A stretch of 10,106 bases of DNA from Acidobacteriota bacterium (GCA_003533545.1 DQEK01000279.1:1-10106); one strand, 5' to 3'. Shown: positions 1-6,616, counted from the first letter of the stretch. Translations and numbers: made by a program. The notes: a model not told the origin generated them from the letters alone.

Positions 1-422
1 ATAACCGAAAGATGAGCAAGAGTTACCGCAATACAATCGACCTGTCTGACGATGCCAACACTGTGAAAAAGAAGGTCATGCGCATGTATACGGATCCAAA
101 CCGGGTCCGCGCTGACATTCCTGGCACCGTCGAAGGCAATCCGGTTTTTATCTATCACGACGCCTTCAACCGAGATGTGGCCGAGGTCGACGACCTGAAA
201 TCCCGGTATCGCGCTGGTACGGTTGGTGACGTCGAGGTCAAGCAGAAACTCGTTCAAGCCATCAACTCCGTGTTGGACCCGATGCGCGAGCGCCGGGAGG
301 ACTTACGCATTCGGCCAGAGCGGGTGAAAGAGATTCTGATGGATGGGTCGAGCCGGGCTCGACGTATTGCGCAGGAAACGATGGCCGAGGTGCGCGAGGC
401 GGTGAAGCTTAGTTACTTGTAG
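1..422 (+). CDS. trpS: Tryptophanyl-tRNA synthetase, C-terminal part (5' end outside window)
   Basis: Class I aminoacyl-tRNA synthetase that charges tRNA(Trp) with tryptophan in the cytoplasm using ATP. The open frame runs in from the left edge (first full codon at 3) and reads N-R-K-M-S-K-S, so the class I KMSKS ATP-binding loop lies at bases 9-23; the ATG at 12 is the Met of that loop, not a start. About 139 residues are visible. They include the stretch typical of bacterial TrpS after KMSKS (SYRNTIDLSDD, then a VKKKVMRMYTDP segment) and the C-terminal helical region that helps bind the tRNA anticodon (KQKLVQAINSVLDPMRERRE). The HIGH motif and the Rossmann core must lie upstream. The stop is TAG at 420-422 and scpA begins four bases later, which points to co-transcription. 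TyrS also has a KMSKS loop, but the flanking sequence fits TrpS. Confidence 0.93.
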   Translation, partial: NRKMSKSYRNTIDLSDDANTVKKKVMRMYTDPNRVRADIPGTVEGNPVFIYHDAFNRDVAEVDDLKSRYRAGTVGDVEVKQKLVQAINSVLDPMRERREDLRIRPERVKEILMDGSSRARRIAQETMAEVREAVKLSYL

Positions 423-426
423 CGTC

Positions 427-1227
427 ATGCCGGATTCCCACGATCGTGCGGCCGACTTCGAGTCGATGCTCGAAGACTATCCGGTAAAGCTCGAGAACTT
501 TGAGGGACCGCTCGACCTGTTACTGCATCTGATCCGGAAACATGAGGTCGACATCTACGACATTCCAATCGCCCTGATCACGCGACAATATCTCGACTAT
601 CTCGACCTAATGAAGGAGCTTGATCTAGATGTAGCCGGCGAGTTTTTAGTGATGGCTGCCACCCTCATTCATATCAAGGCGCGCACTTTAGTTCCGCGCG
701 TTGAGGAAACGCTCGAGGACGGTGGTGAAAATGAGGACCCGCGAGATGTTTTGATCAGAAGGTTGCTTGAGCATCAAAAATACAAGACCGCAGCCGAGCT
801 ACTGCACGAGCGAGAGACGGTACGTGCCGCCCAGCGGGCACTACCGCAAGAGCGTTTGGACGAACTTGTGAGCGAGCCGTTCGAACGAGACCTTGAGGTC
901 GACCTGTTTGGTCTGTTGCAGGCTTTTCAGGCGGTGATCAAGCGTGCGCGCGAGCGCCCTCTGCTGCAGCTACCGAGTGCGAAAGTGTCCATCGAGACAC
1001 GGACACAGCAGCTGCTGGAGCGTCTAGCCGGCATCGATGCCTGTGATTTTGAGGATCTGTTCGACGACGACTATACCCGAGACGAACTCATTACTACATT
1101 TCTCGCTGTACTTGAGATGATCCGACTGAAACTGGCTCGTGTCTTTCAGAACGGGGCGGGCGCGCCGATAAGGGTGTATCGGCGTGACGCGTCTGCCAAC
1201 ACCAGCCACCGAGAATTAGAGGCTTGA
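427..1227 (+). CDS. scpA: Segregation and condensation protein A (kleisin)
   Basis: Kleisin subunit of the bacterial SMC-ScpAB condensin, which bridges the SMC head domains and compacts and segregates the chromosome. The 266-residue product is of usual length. The diagnostic N-terminal block (VKLENFEGPLDLLLHLI, residues about 20-36) binds the SMC neck. It is followed by the conserved helical segment GEFLVMAATLIHIKARTLVPR (about 76-96) and a C-terminal winged-helix region ending near residue 250 (FLAVLEMIRLKLARVFQ). The middle part is charged and probably binds a ScpB dimer. The ATG at 427 lies four bases after the trpS stop without a clear Shine-Dalgarno, so translation is probably coupled. 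A second in-frame ATG at 466 would give a start nearer to the conserved core and cannot be excluded. The neighbour scpB completes the complex; smc itself is not in the window. Confidence 0.95.
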   Translation: MPDSHDRAADFESMLEDYPVKLENFEGPLDLLLHLIRKHEVDIYDIPIALITRQYLDYLDLMKELDLDVAGEFLVMAATLIHIKARTLVPRVEETLEDGGENEDPRDVLIRRLLEHQKYKTAAELLHERETVRAAQRALPQERLDELVSEPFERDLEVDLFGLLQAFQAVIKRARERPLLQLPSAKVSIETRTQQLLERLAGIDACDFEDLFDDDYTRDELITTFLAVLEMIRLKLARVFQNGAGAPIRVYRRDASANTSHRELEA

Positions 1228-1235
1228 CGCATACC

Positions 1236-1242
1236 GGGGTGA
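1236..1242 (+). promoter_or_regulatory. Ribosome binding site of scpB
   Basis: GGGGTGA sits six bases before the TTG at 1249. It lies in the short scpA-scpB spacer and supports the TTG as the true start. Confidence 0.6.
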
Positions 1243-1248
1243 CTTGCA

Positions 1249-1929
1249 TTGTCTGACGAGCTCAAAGCGATCATCGAGGCGCTCATTTTTGCCTCGCCTG
1301 AGCCGCTCACGCCGAAGACGCTGTTTCGACTGCTTGACGGTGAGCCTGAGGAAGAGGTTGAGCAGGTGGTCGAGGGGCTGCGTGCTGACTACGACCAGCG
1401 TGGTGGGTTGCTGATGGTTGAGGTGGCCGGGGGATACCAGATTTGTACTCGGCCAGATCTGCATGAATGGGTCAGCCGTTTGTTTCATGAGCACTCGAAG
1501 CACCGTCTGTCTGTGCAGGCGCTTGAGACGCTGGCGGTGATTGCTTACAAACAGCCGATTACGGGACCCGAGATCGCCGAAATTCGAGGGGTTAATACGT
1601 TTGGAGTTGTTGGGACGTTACTGGAGCGGCAATTGGTCAAGGTAGTTGGGCGGAAGCAGGTTGTGGGGCGGCCGTTTCTCTACGCCACGACCCGGGAATT
1701 CTTGAATCGGTTCGGGCTTAGCGATCTGGGAGACCTACCGAAGGTGGAAGAGATGGCTGAGGCATTAGGCGTAGCAGTGTCGCCGCTGCTGCCAGACCCG
1801 GGCCCGACAACGGGACCCTTGCCGTTTGACGGCGAGTCGGTGACCGAGGAAGGTGGTGCCCTCGCCGGGTCTGAAACGTCAGCGGGTCCGGGCAACGATG
1901 AGACCCCGCCGGCCGGGGAGTTAGCTTGA
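1249..1929 (+). CDS. scpB: Segregation and condensation protein B
   Basis: Winged-helix partner of ScpA in the SMC-ScpAB condensin; it dimerises and binds the ScpA middle region. The 226-residue product starts at a TTG preceded by GGGGTGA at good spacing. The N-terminal winged helix (about 1-80) begins LKAIIEALIFASPEPLT. The second holds the family signature ALETLAVIAYKQPITGPEIAEIRGVN (about 91-116) and GRKQVVGRPFLYATTREFLNRFGL (about 136-159). The last 55-60 residues are a Gly/Pro/Glu-rich tail without obvious fold, longer than the conserved core needs. The gene is 21 bases from scpA and three bases before rluB, so the three are almost certainly one operon. Confidence 0.95.
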   Translation: MSDELKAIIEALIFASPEPLTPKTLFRLLDGEPEEEVEQVVEGLRADYDQRGGLLMVEVAGGYQICTRPDLHEWVSRLFHEHSKHRLSVQALETLAVIAYKQPITGPEIAEIRGVNTFGVVGTLLERQLVKVVGRKQVVGRPFLYATTREFLNRFGLSDLGDLPKVEEMAEALGVAVSPLLPDPGPTTGPLPFDGESVTEEGGALAGSETSAGPGNDETPPAGELA

Positions 1930-1932
1930 GGA

Positions 1933-2766
1933 ATGGGAACCAAGGCGGAGGGCTTACGGTTGCAGAAGGTGCTTGCGGCCGCGGGGATTGCCTCCCGGCG
2001 AGCGTCGGAAACGTTGATGCGGGAGGGCCGTGTCACGGTCAACGGGACGGTGGTGTCCAGGCTCGGGACGCGGGCTGACCCAGAGGTCGATGACATCCGG
2101 GTCGACGGGCGTCGCGTTGGGATCGTGCGTCGTCGGCGCTATTTGCTTCTGAATAAGCCTCGAGGGGTGATGACGACCCGTGATGACCCACAGCATCGAC
2201 GGACCGTGATGGATCACCTATCCGGTGTGCACGAGTCAGTGTACCCGGTTGGGCGGCTTGACTACGACAGTGAGGGGCTGTTGCTACTGACTAACGACGG
2301 GGACCTGGCTGCCCACCTCACGCATCCACGTCATGGAATCGAACGAGTCTACGAAGCGCGGGTCCGGGGCGTGCCTGATGCGCGTGCTCTGAAGCGGCTG
2401 GCGAGCGGAGTGCTCCTCGATCGAAGACGGACGGCCCCGGCCAGAGCCAGGTTGCTGCGGGCTAGGCGCGGGCAACGTGGGGATCAGGCGGTGTTGCAGC
2501 TTGTGATCACCGAGGGGCGAAAGCGGCAGGTGCGACACATGTGTGAGGCGGTTGGGCATCCGGTGGTGCGACTGCGTCGGGTGAGGATCGGTCCAATCGA
2601 AGATCCCGGACTTAAGCCCGGGCGATATCGTGACTTGACCTCGGTTGAGGTCGCCGCGCTGCGTCGGGCCGTGGTGCGTGGCGAGCCTGGGAGTGAAGAG
2701 TCGCCGCGCCGGGATGGTGTTCGACGGTTAGTGCGGAAGGAGCGCTCAGGACCCGGTGGGGCGTGA
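1933..2766 (+). CDS. rluB: RsuA/RluB-family rRNA pseudouridine synthase
   Basis: Isomerises a specific uridine in ribosomal RNA to pseudouridine; RluB members act on 23S rRNA helix 80 and RsuA members on 16S U516. The 277-residue product opens with an S4 RNA-binding domain (about residues 8-60: LRLQKVLAAAGIASRRASE). The catalytic domain follows, with the motif PVGRLDYDSEGLLLLTNDG, in which Asp110 of GRLD is the expected nucleophile. The later conserved block EGRKRQVRHMCEAVGHPVVRL lies at about 194-214. A basic tail of about 25 residues ends the protein. The ATG at 1933 is three bases after the scpB stop, and GGGGAG at 1915-1920 is the likely but rather distant ribosome site. The position next to scpAB favours RluB over RsuA, but the exact target base is inference. 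The stop overlaps the cmk start. Confidence 0.93.
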   Translation: MGTKAEGLRLQKVLAAAGIASRRASETLMREGRVTVNGTVVSRLGTRADPEVDDIRVDGRRVGIVRRRRYLLLNKPRGVMTTRDDPQHRRTVMDHLSGVHESVYPVGRLDYDSEGLLLLTNDGDLAAHLTHPRHGIERVYEARVRGVPDARALKRLASGVLLDRRRTAPARARLLRARRGQRGDQAVLQLVITEGRKRQVRHMCEAVGHPVVRLRRVRIGPIEDPGLKPGRYRDLTSVEVAALRRAVVRGEPGSEESPRRDGVRRLVRKERSGPGGA

Positions 2767-3452
2767 TGGAAGCGAAGGTGCCGTTCCAGTCGGTGATTGC
2801 CATCGACGGTCCTTCGGGTGCCGGTAAGGGAAGTGTGTCTCGAGCTATTGCGAGAGCGCTGGGATGTCGGTATGTCGATACGGGCGCCATGTACCGGGCT
2901 GTGACCTGGCTGGCAGTTCAGAAGGGTTTGTCCCTTGATGACGAAGCGGCGTTGAGTGCGTTGGCAGGCCGGGTCAGGCTGACGCTCGAGGAAACGACCG
3001 TTACTGTCGAGGGACACGACGTGACCAGTGCCATTCGTACGAGAGAGATTGATGCAGCCGCCGCCCGGGTGGCGCGCATGCCCGCCGTTCGTGCAGTACT
3101 CGTGGCACGGCAACGAGCTTATGCCGCTGACGGGAGGATTGTAATGGAGGGTCGAGACATCGGAACCACTGTGTTTCCAGAGGCCGACGTGAAGGTATAT
3201 CTCGACGCTTCGCCAGGGGAGCGGGCAGCACGCCGGGCGTCAGATCCGGCTCGAGAGTCCAGTATTTCCGATGCCTCGCTTTCGGATGTGGCCAGTGCCC
3301 TTGAGGCTCGTGACCGTTCTGATCGCACGAGGCAGATTTCGCCACTCGCGATGGCCGATGACGCGGTGCTTGTCGATACCACCGGGGTGCCACTTGAGAG
3401 GGTGGTGGAGCGGGTACTTGCAATTGTCCGCGAGCGCCTTGCGGCGCGTTAG
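2766..3452 (+). CDS. cmk: Cytidylate kinase
   Basis: Phosphorylates CMP and dCMP with ATP, feeding CTP and dCTP pools and recycling CMP from RNA and lipid turnover. The 228-residue product has the usual length. Visible are the P-loop GPSGAGKGS (residues 15-23), VDTGAMYRA (37-45) for substrate binding, the conserved EGRDIGT block (128-134), and the Arg-rich lid/NMP region RRASD...EARDRSDRTR (about 156-189), ending with PLAMADDAVLVDTT. I chose the ATG at 2766; it overlaps the last base of the rluB TGA and is preceded by GGTGGGG at 2755-2761. A GTG directly before it (2763) would add one Met only. Gene order cmk-rpsA is conserved in many bacteria. The end at 3452 is followed by a 201-base spacer, so the upstream operon may stop here. 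Confidence 0.96.
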   Translation: MEAKVPFQSVIAIDGPSGAGKGSVSRAIARALGCRYVDTGAMYRAVTWLAVQKGLSLDDEAALSALAGRVRLTLEETTVTVEGHDVTSAIRTREIDAAAARVARMPAVRAVLVARQRAYAADGRIVMEGRDIGTTVFPEADVKVYLDASPGERAARRASDPARESSISDASLSDVASALEARDRSDRTRQISPLAMADDAVLVDTTGVPLERVVERVLAIVRERLAAR

Positions 3453-3492
3453 AGACCCCGTTTCGTCCTCGTGACTTCTTCCGTTTTGACAT

Positions 3493-3522
3493 TTGACGGG
3501 GTGTTGATAACTAGCGTAGAGT
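3493..3522 (+). promoter_or_regulatory. Possible sigma70-type promoter for rpsA
   Basis: TTGACG (3493-3498) and TAGAGT (3517-3522) are separated by 18 bases. A second TTGACA lies seven bases further left (3486-3491) but has no good -10 at 17 bases. The cmk-rpsA spacer is locally AT-richer here than the surrounding DNA. The expected transcript start is near 3529, giving a leader of about 125 bases. No experimental support. Confidence 0.4.
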
Positions 3523-3585
3523 GTTCAGCTTGTAGAAAATCGTTACAGCCTGACAGGGGACACTGACATTAGGGCGCTGCGCTGG

Positions 3586-3613
3586 GCGCACGCCTTTGAG
3601 GCTCCGGCGTGTG
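3586..3613 (+). other. Hairpin in the rpsA leader
   Basis: CACGCC (3589-3594) is complementary to GGCGTG (3606-3611), with further pairing possible at 3587-3588 (one C-G and one G-U) and an 11-base loop. It lies about 25 bases before the rpsA Shine-Dalgarno. In Enterobacteria the rpsA leader folds into hairpins through which S1 represses its own translation. A similar role here is inference only. Confidence 0.4.
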
Positions 3614-3634
3614 GGCCTCGATGGGACATCAACT

Positions 3635-3642
3635 AGGGAGGA
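3635..3642 (+). promoter_or_regulatory. Ribosome binding site of rpsA
   Basis: AGGGAGGA is a near-perfect Shine-Dalgarno 11 bases before the ATG at 3654. It decides against the GTG at 3609, which lies upstream of it. The spacing is a little long, but no other start codon lies between. Confidence 0.7.
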
Positions 3643-3653
3643 CCGGCGGTTTC

Positions 3654-5438
3654 ATGACGAAGGTAGAAGACGCCAAGATTGAAACGGGTACGGACCAGGC
3701 AGGAGTTGCACGGTCAACTCCGATGGTTGTTCTTGTGAATCGCGACGGCGACGAAGATGACGGTGCGGCCGGTCGTGTCGATTTCGAGCAGCTGCTTAAG
3801 CTCTACGAGAGCAGTTTCCGCAACATTGCCGAGGGCGAGGTCATCAAAGGTACCGTGTTGAGGGTGTCGGCGTCGGATGTCGTGGTCGACGTCGGGTACA
3901 AGTCTGAGGGGATGATCGCGATTCAAGAATTCCTTGATGCGCAGGGCGAGTGCACTGTTCGGCAGGGGGACACGGTTGACGTGTTGCTCGAACGTACTGA
4001 AGATCGGGACGGTCACATCGTGCTTTCGCGCGAGAAGGCCGAGAAGGTCAAGATTTGGGACGAGGTCGAGAAGGCCTACGAGGATCAGAAGGTCGTTATC
4101 GGTCGTGTCATTGAACGTATTAAAGGGGGATTGGCCGTCGATATTGGTGTTCGTGCCTTCCTCCCTGGCTCGCAGGTGGATGTGCGTCCTGTGCGTAATC
4201 TGGATGCGCTCCGAGGTGAAGAACTGCGGATGCGGGTCATTAAGGTGAACAAGAAACGCGGCAACATCGTGTTGTCGCGGAAAGCTCTGCTTGAGGAAGA
4301 GAACGCTGAGAAAAAGAAGCACACGCTGGAGACCCTCGAGGAGGGAAATGTGTTGCGCGGGGTTGTCAAGAACATTACCGATTACGGGGCTTTTATCGAT
4401 CTTGGTGGGATCGACGGCTTGTTGCACGTGACTGATATGTCTTGGGGACGTGCCGCGCACCCGTCGGAATTATTCAAAGTGAACGATGAAGCCGATGTCG
4501 TGGTGCTGAAGTTCGACCGGTCTAGCGAACGGGTTTCCCTCGGGTACAAACAATTGCACACTGACCCGTGGACGGCGGTAGACGAGCGGTACCAGCCAGG
4601 CGGACGGGTAACCGGCAAAGTCGTGAGCCTGACTGATTATGGTGCGTTCGTCGAGCTTGAGTCTGGCGTCGAGGGGTTGATTCATGTCTCCGAGATGTCG
4701 TGGAGCAAGCGCGTTAAGCATCCGTCGAAGGTGCTTAGCGTTGGTGACGACGTTGAAGCCATGGTGCTTGGTGTCGACCCGCAGGCCCGGCGTATCTCGC
4801 TGGGGCTCAAGCAAATTGAGGCGAATCCTTGGCATCAGCTGGTTGATGCATATCCAATCGGAACGAAATTGACCGGCAAAGTACGTAATCTCACCGAGTT
4901 CGGCGCATTCGTTGAAGTCGAAGAGGGGATCGACGGATTAATCCACATCTCTGACATGTCGTGGAGTAAACGCCTGAAGCATCCGTCCGAGGTGCTCAAC
5001 AAGGGCGATGAAGTCGAGGCGATGGTGTTGAACGTCGACCCGGACAACCAACGGCTGTCTCTAGGGCTGAAGCAGTTGGCAACCGATATCTGGGACGAAT
5101 TTTTTGAGAACAACAAAGCAGGATCGGTCGTTGAAGGTAAGGTGGTGCGTATTACTAACTTTGGTGCGTTTGTGGAGCTTGCCGAAGGGATCGAGGGGCT
5201 CATCCACGTGTCGGAGTTCGACGACGAAGGTGCCCGTGATGAGGATAAGGTCGAGCTGAAAGTTGACGAAGTGAGGAGCATGAAGATTATCAAGCTCAGC
5301 CCTTCTGAACGAAAAATCGGCTTGAGTATTCGCGCGCTGAAGTCTGACGACTACGAGGCGGACTGGGACGCATACGGTGATGCCACCGGGTCGCCCGAGG
5401 TAACCCTAGGCGACCACTTCAAGAACCAGAGTGAGTAG
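3654..5438 (+). CDS. rpsA: 30S ribosomal protein S1 (six S1 domains)
   Basis: Binds mRNA leaders and brings them to the 30S subunit for initiation. The 594-residue product has six OB-fold S1 domains at about residues 61-127, 145-211, 231-300, 317-387, 403-474 and 490-561. Domains 1 and 2 are divergent, as in other S1 proteins that use them for ribosome docking. Domains 3-6 carry the RNA-binding consensus (DYGAF or FGAFVE, then GLIHVSEMSW and HPS), with FGAF and GLIHVS still clear in domain 6. Before domain 1 there is an acidic, probably flexible N-terminal segment of about 45 residues (DGDEDDG). The C-terminus has only about 33 residues after domain 6. The start at 3654 is set by the strong Shine-Dalgarno at 3635-3642. 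An ihf-type gene follows, as in Proteobacteria. The near-identical domain blocks are internal protein repeats, not a mobile repeat. Confidence 0.97.
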   Translation: MTKVEDAKIETGTDQAGVARSTPMVVLVNRDGDEDDGAAGRVDFEQLLKLYESSFRNIAEGEVIKGTVLRVSASDVVVDVGYKSEGMIAIQEFLDAQGECTVRQGDTVDVLLERTEDRDGHIVLSREKAEKVKIWDEVEKAYEDQKVVIGRVIERIKGGLAVDIGVRAFLPGSQVDVRPVRNLDALRGEELRMRVIKVNKKRGNIVLSRKALLEEENAEKKKHTLETLEEGNVLRGVVKNITDYGAFIDLGGIDGLLHVTDMSWGRAAHPSELFKVNDEADVVVLKFDRSSERVSLGYKQLHTDPWTAVDERYQPGGRVTGKVVSLTDYGAFVELESGVEGLIHVSEMSWSKRVKHPSKVLSVGDDVEAMVLGVDPQARRISLGLKQIEANPWHQLVDAYPIGTKLTGKVRNLTEFGAFVEVEEGIDGLIHISDMSWSKRLKHPSEVLNKGDEVEAMVLNVDPDNQRLSLGLKQLATDIWDEFFENNKAGSVVEGKVVRITNFGAFVELAEGIEGLIHVSEFDDEGARDEDKVELKVDEVRSMKIIKLSPSERKIGLSIRALKSDDYEADWDAYGDATGSPEVTLGDHFKNQSE

Positions 5439-5470
5439 CGCCGGGGACTGGGCTCGTCGAGTCCGGCGCT
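5437..5470 (+). other. Strong hairpin overlapping the rpsA stop codon
   Basis: AGCGCCGG (5437-5444) and CCGGCGCT (5463-5470) form a perfect 8-base inverted repeat. An alternative pairing uses AGCGCC/GGCGCT plus GGACT (5445-5449) with AGTCC (5460-5464), giving 11 pairs with a two-base bulge. The first two stem bases are the last two bases of the rpsA TAG. No T-run follows, so it is not a standard intrinsic terminator. It could stabilise the rpsA mRNA end, mark a processing site, or reduce read-through to the ihf gene. Confidence 0.65.
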
Positions 5471-5483
5471 GCACTCGTAGTCA

Positions 5484-5490
5484 GGGGGGA
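5484..5490 (+). promoter_or_regulatory. Ribosome binding site of the ihf-type gene
   Basis: GGGGGGA ends only two bases before the TTG at 5493. The spacing is short, but an in-frame TAG at 5478-5480 excludes an earlier start and there is no later start before the conserved domain. Confidence 0.5.
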
Positions 5491-5492
5491 TC

Positions 5493-5855
5493 TTGGCAGC
5501 TGGCGGGAGTACGACGAAGGCGGCACTTGTCGAAGAGGTGTCTCAAGTCGCCGACCTCACCAAGAAGCACTCCGAGGTCATCGTTGACACGGTCTTTCGA
5601 AGCATCATTACTGCGTTACGGCGCGGCGAAAAGATCGAGTTGAGGGGGTTCGGTAGTTTCCGTCTTCGTCAGAGAGAACCGAGAAAGGGTCGGAACCCGA
5701 AGACCGGTGATCGTGTGGATGTTCCGCCGAAGAAAGTCCCATATTTCAAGCCCGGGAAAGAGCTCAAGGAATTAATCAACCGGGAACCTGCTCCCGCGGT
5801 TCCGTCCTTGACTCCGTCTACACCGGGACCTGATCCAGGCCCCACACGCTACTAG
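5493..5855 (+). CDS. ihfB: HU/IHF-family DNA-bending protein
   Basis: Small nucleoid protein that binds the minor groove as a dimer and bends DNA, affecting chromosome packing, recombination and transcription. The 120-residue product (TTG start) has the family features in order: TKAALVEEVSQ (helix 1, about 8-18), the dimer core, RGFGSF (51-56), the DNA-contacting arm GRNPKTGD (66-73) with the intercalating Pro69, and VPPKKVPYFKPGKELKELIN (77-96). The PYFKPGKELKE ending and the location right after rpsA favour an IHF-beta-like member over HU, but whether it works as homo- or heterodimer cannot be seen. An extra Pro/Thr/Ser-rich tail of about 23 residues (97-120) is unusual for the family, which usually ends near residue 95-100. 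It is 54 bases from rpsA across a strong hairpin. Confidence 0.9.
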   Translation: MAAGGSTTKAALVEEVSQVADLTKKHSEVIVDTVFRSIITALRRGEKIELRGFGSFRLRQREPRKGRNPKTGDRVDVPPKKVPYFKPGKELKELINREPAPAVPSLTPSTPGPDPGPTRY

Positions 5856-5865
5856 CAATGAGACT

Positions 5866-5890
5866 GACGCATTAAGCGTCTGAGTGTTTT
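5866..5890 (+). terminator. Weak stem-loop between ihf and HIT genes
   Basis: GACGC (5866-5870) and GCGTC (5876-5880) pair around the loop ATTAA, followed after a few bases by TTTT (5887-5890). The stem is only five pairs and the T-run overlaps the proposed TTG start of the next gene, so it may be an inefficient terminator or a translational control element rather than an end of transcription. Confidence 0.3.
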
Positions 5891-6392
5891 GGAGCGACTC
5901 TGGTCTCCTTGGAGGCTCGACTACGTGACCGGAGCTGCGGCAGGAAAGAGCGGCGACGACTGTGTGTTCTGTCTAGCCCGACTCCTCGAGGACCAGGAAT
6001 CGCTTGTCGTCACACTCGGCACGACCTGTTTCGTGGTGCTCAATCGCTACCCGTACAACAACGGCCATTTGATGGTGGTGCCGAATCGTCACATCGGAAC
6101 GCTGGCAGAGGCAACGCCAAAAGAGCTTACGGAACTCATGAGTCTGACCCGGCGCGCCGAGATGGTTCTGACTACGGCGTACCAGCCTCACGGCATGAAC
6201 GTGGGTATGAACCTAGGTCGTTCAGCCGGTGCCGGTGTGCCGGGGCACTTGCACATGCACTTAGTGCCTCGGTGGGAGGGTGATACCAACTTTATGACCG
6301 TGGTTGGGTCGACGCGGGTGGTCCCTGAGGAGCTTCCCCAAACCCTGGCCAAACTCACCCCGATTTTCGAGCGGTTGGCCGAAGAGGTGTGA
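5889..6392 (+). CDS. HIT-family nucleotide hydrolase/transferase (Ap4A phosphorylase-like)
   Basis: Histidine-triad protein that attacks the alpha-phosphate of a nucleotide through a covalent nucleotidyl-His. The 167-residue product starts MERLWSPWRLDYV, the typical beginning of the group annotated as HIT domain protein or ATP adenylyltransferase. It has a zinc-type Cys pair CVFC (25-28), the conserved NRYPYNNGHLMVVPNRHIG block (52-70), and the triad H120-L-H122-M-H124 in GHLHMHLVPRW, with His122 as the expected nucleophile; NLGRSAGAGVPGH before it is also conserved. Substrate choice between Ap4A phosphorolysis and a generic nucleotide-amide hydrolase cannot be decided. The TTG at 5889 fits the homologous N-terminus, but no clear Shine-Dalgarno precedes it, and an in-frame CTG at 5880 is the only other candidate before a stop. 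A terminator-like stem follows 114 bases after the gene. Confidence 0.9.
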   Translation: MERLWSPWRLDYVTGAAAGKSGDDCVFCLARLLEDQESLVVTLGTTCFVVLNRYPYNNGHLMVVPNRHIGTLAEATPKELTELMSLTRRAEMVLTTAYQPHGMNVGMNLGRSAGAGVPGHLHMHLVPRWEGDTNFMTVVGSTRVVPEELPQTLAKLTPIFERLAEEV

Positions 6393-6505
6393 TAGTTCGC
6401 TTGGACTGCTCTACCGCCGAATGGCGCTCCGTGTTCGGTCGTTAACTTGAGTCGTCAATAACAAGCGAATTTCGATGCCAGGAAGCGAACGGATGCTTGG
6501 GGTCA

Positions 6506-6531
6506 CGGTGGCCGCGATGCCACCGCGTTTT
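6506..6531 (+). terminator. Probable intrinsic terminator after the HIT gene
   Basis: CGGTGGC (6506-6512) and GCCACCG (6519-6525) form a perfect 7-base GC-rich stem with a six-base loop, followed by CG and then TTTT (6528-6531). The T-run is short, so efficiency may be moderate. It separates the rpsA-ihf-HIT block from the VWA gene. Confidence 0.55.
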
Positions 6532-6545
6532 CACCCGAGCGCCGG

Positions 6546-6554
6546 TGATACTAT
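6546..6554 (+). promoter_or_regulatory. Possible extended -10 promoter of the VWA-like gene
   Basis: TG-A-TACTAT (6546-6554) resembles an extended -10 element just downstream of the terminator-like stem. No good -35 is seen at 16-18 bases. The expected transcript start near 6561 would leave a leader of about 55 bases before the ATG at 6617. Confidence 0.3.
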
Positions 6555-6603
6555 GGGCCGAGTACGTCTGAGCGTGGCACACGGAAGGTTTGTGGTTCAC
6601 GTT

Positions 6604-6610
6604 GGAAAGG
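6604..6610 (+). promoter_or_regulatory. Ribosome binding site of the VWA-like gene
   Basis: GGAAAGG ends six bases before the ATG at 6617 and favours this ATG over the in-frame TTG at 6590, which has a less well placed GGAAGG. Confidence 0.6.
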
Positions 6611-6616
6611 CCGCAC

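Noticed and set aside
2484..3113. 209-codon minus-strand open frame across the rluB-cmk junction
   Set aside because: It is opposite two clear genes and has low-complexity basic composition with no family signature.
3609..3653. Upstream GTG start for rpsA adding 15 residues
   Set aside because: The strong Shine-Dalgarno AGGGAGGA lies downstream of this GTG and serves the ATG at 3654.
3714..4460. 248-codon minus-strand open frame inside rpsA
   Set aside because: It mirrors the S1 domains, has no recognisable motif, and the + strand coding is certain.
4335..5340. Repeated DNA blocks in the second half of rpsA that could look like a repeat element
   Set aside because: They are the homologous S1 domains 3-6 in one frame, with diverged third codon positions.
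5909..6283. 124-codon second-frame + strand open frame inside the HIT gene
   Set aside because: It has no family signature, while the overlapping frame carries the full histidine triad.
6590..6616. TTG start adding nine residues to the VWA-like protein
   Set aside because: The ATG at 6617 has GGAAAGG at ideal spacing and gives a more normal signal peptide N-terminus.
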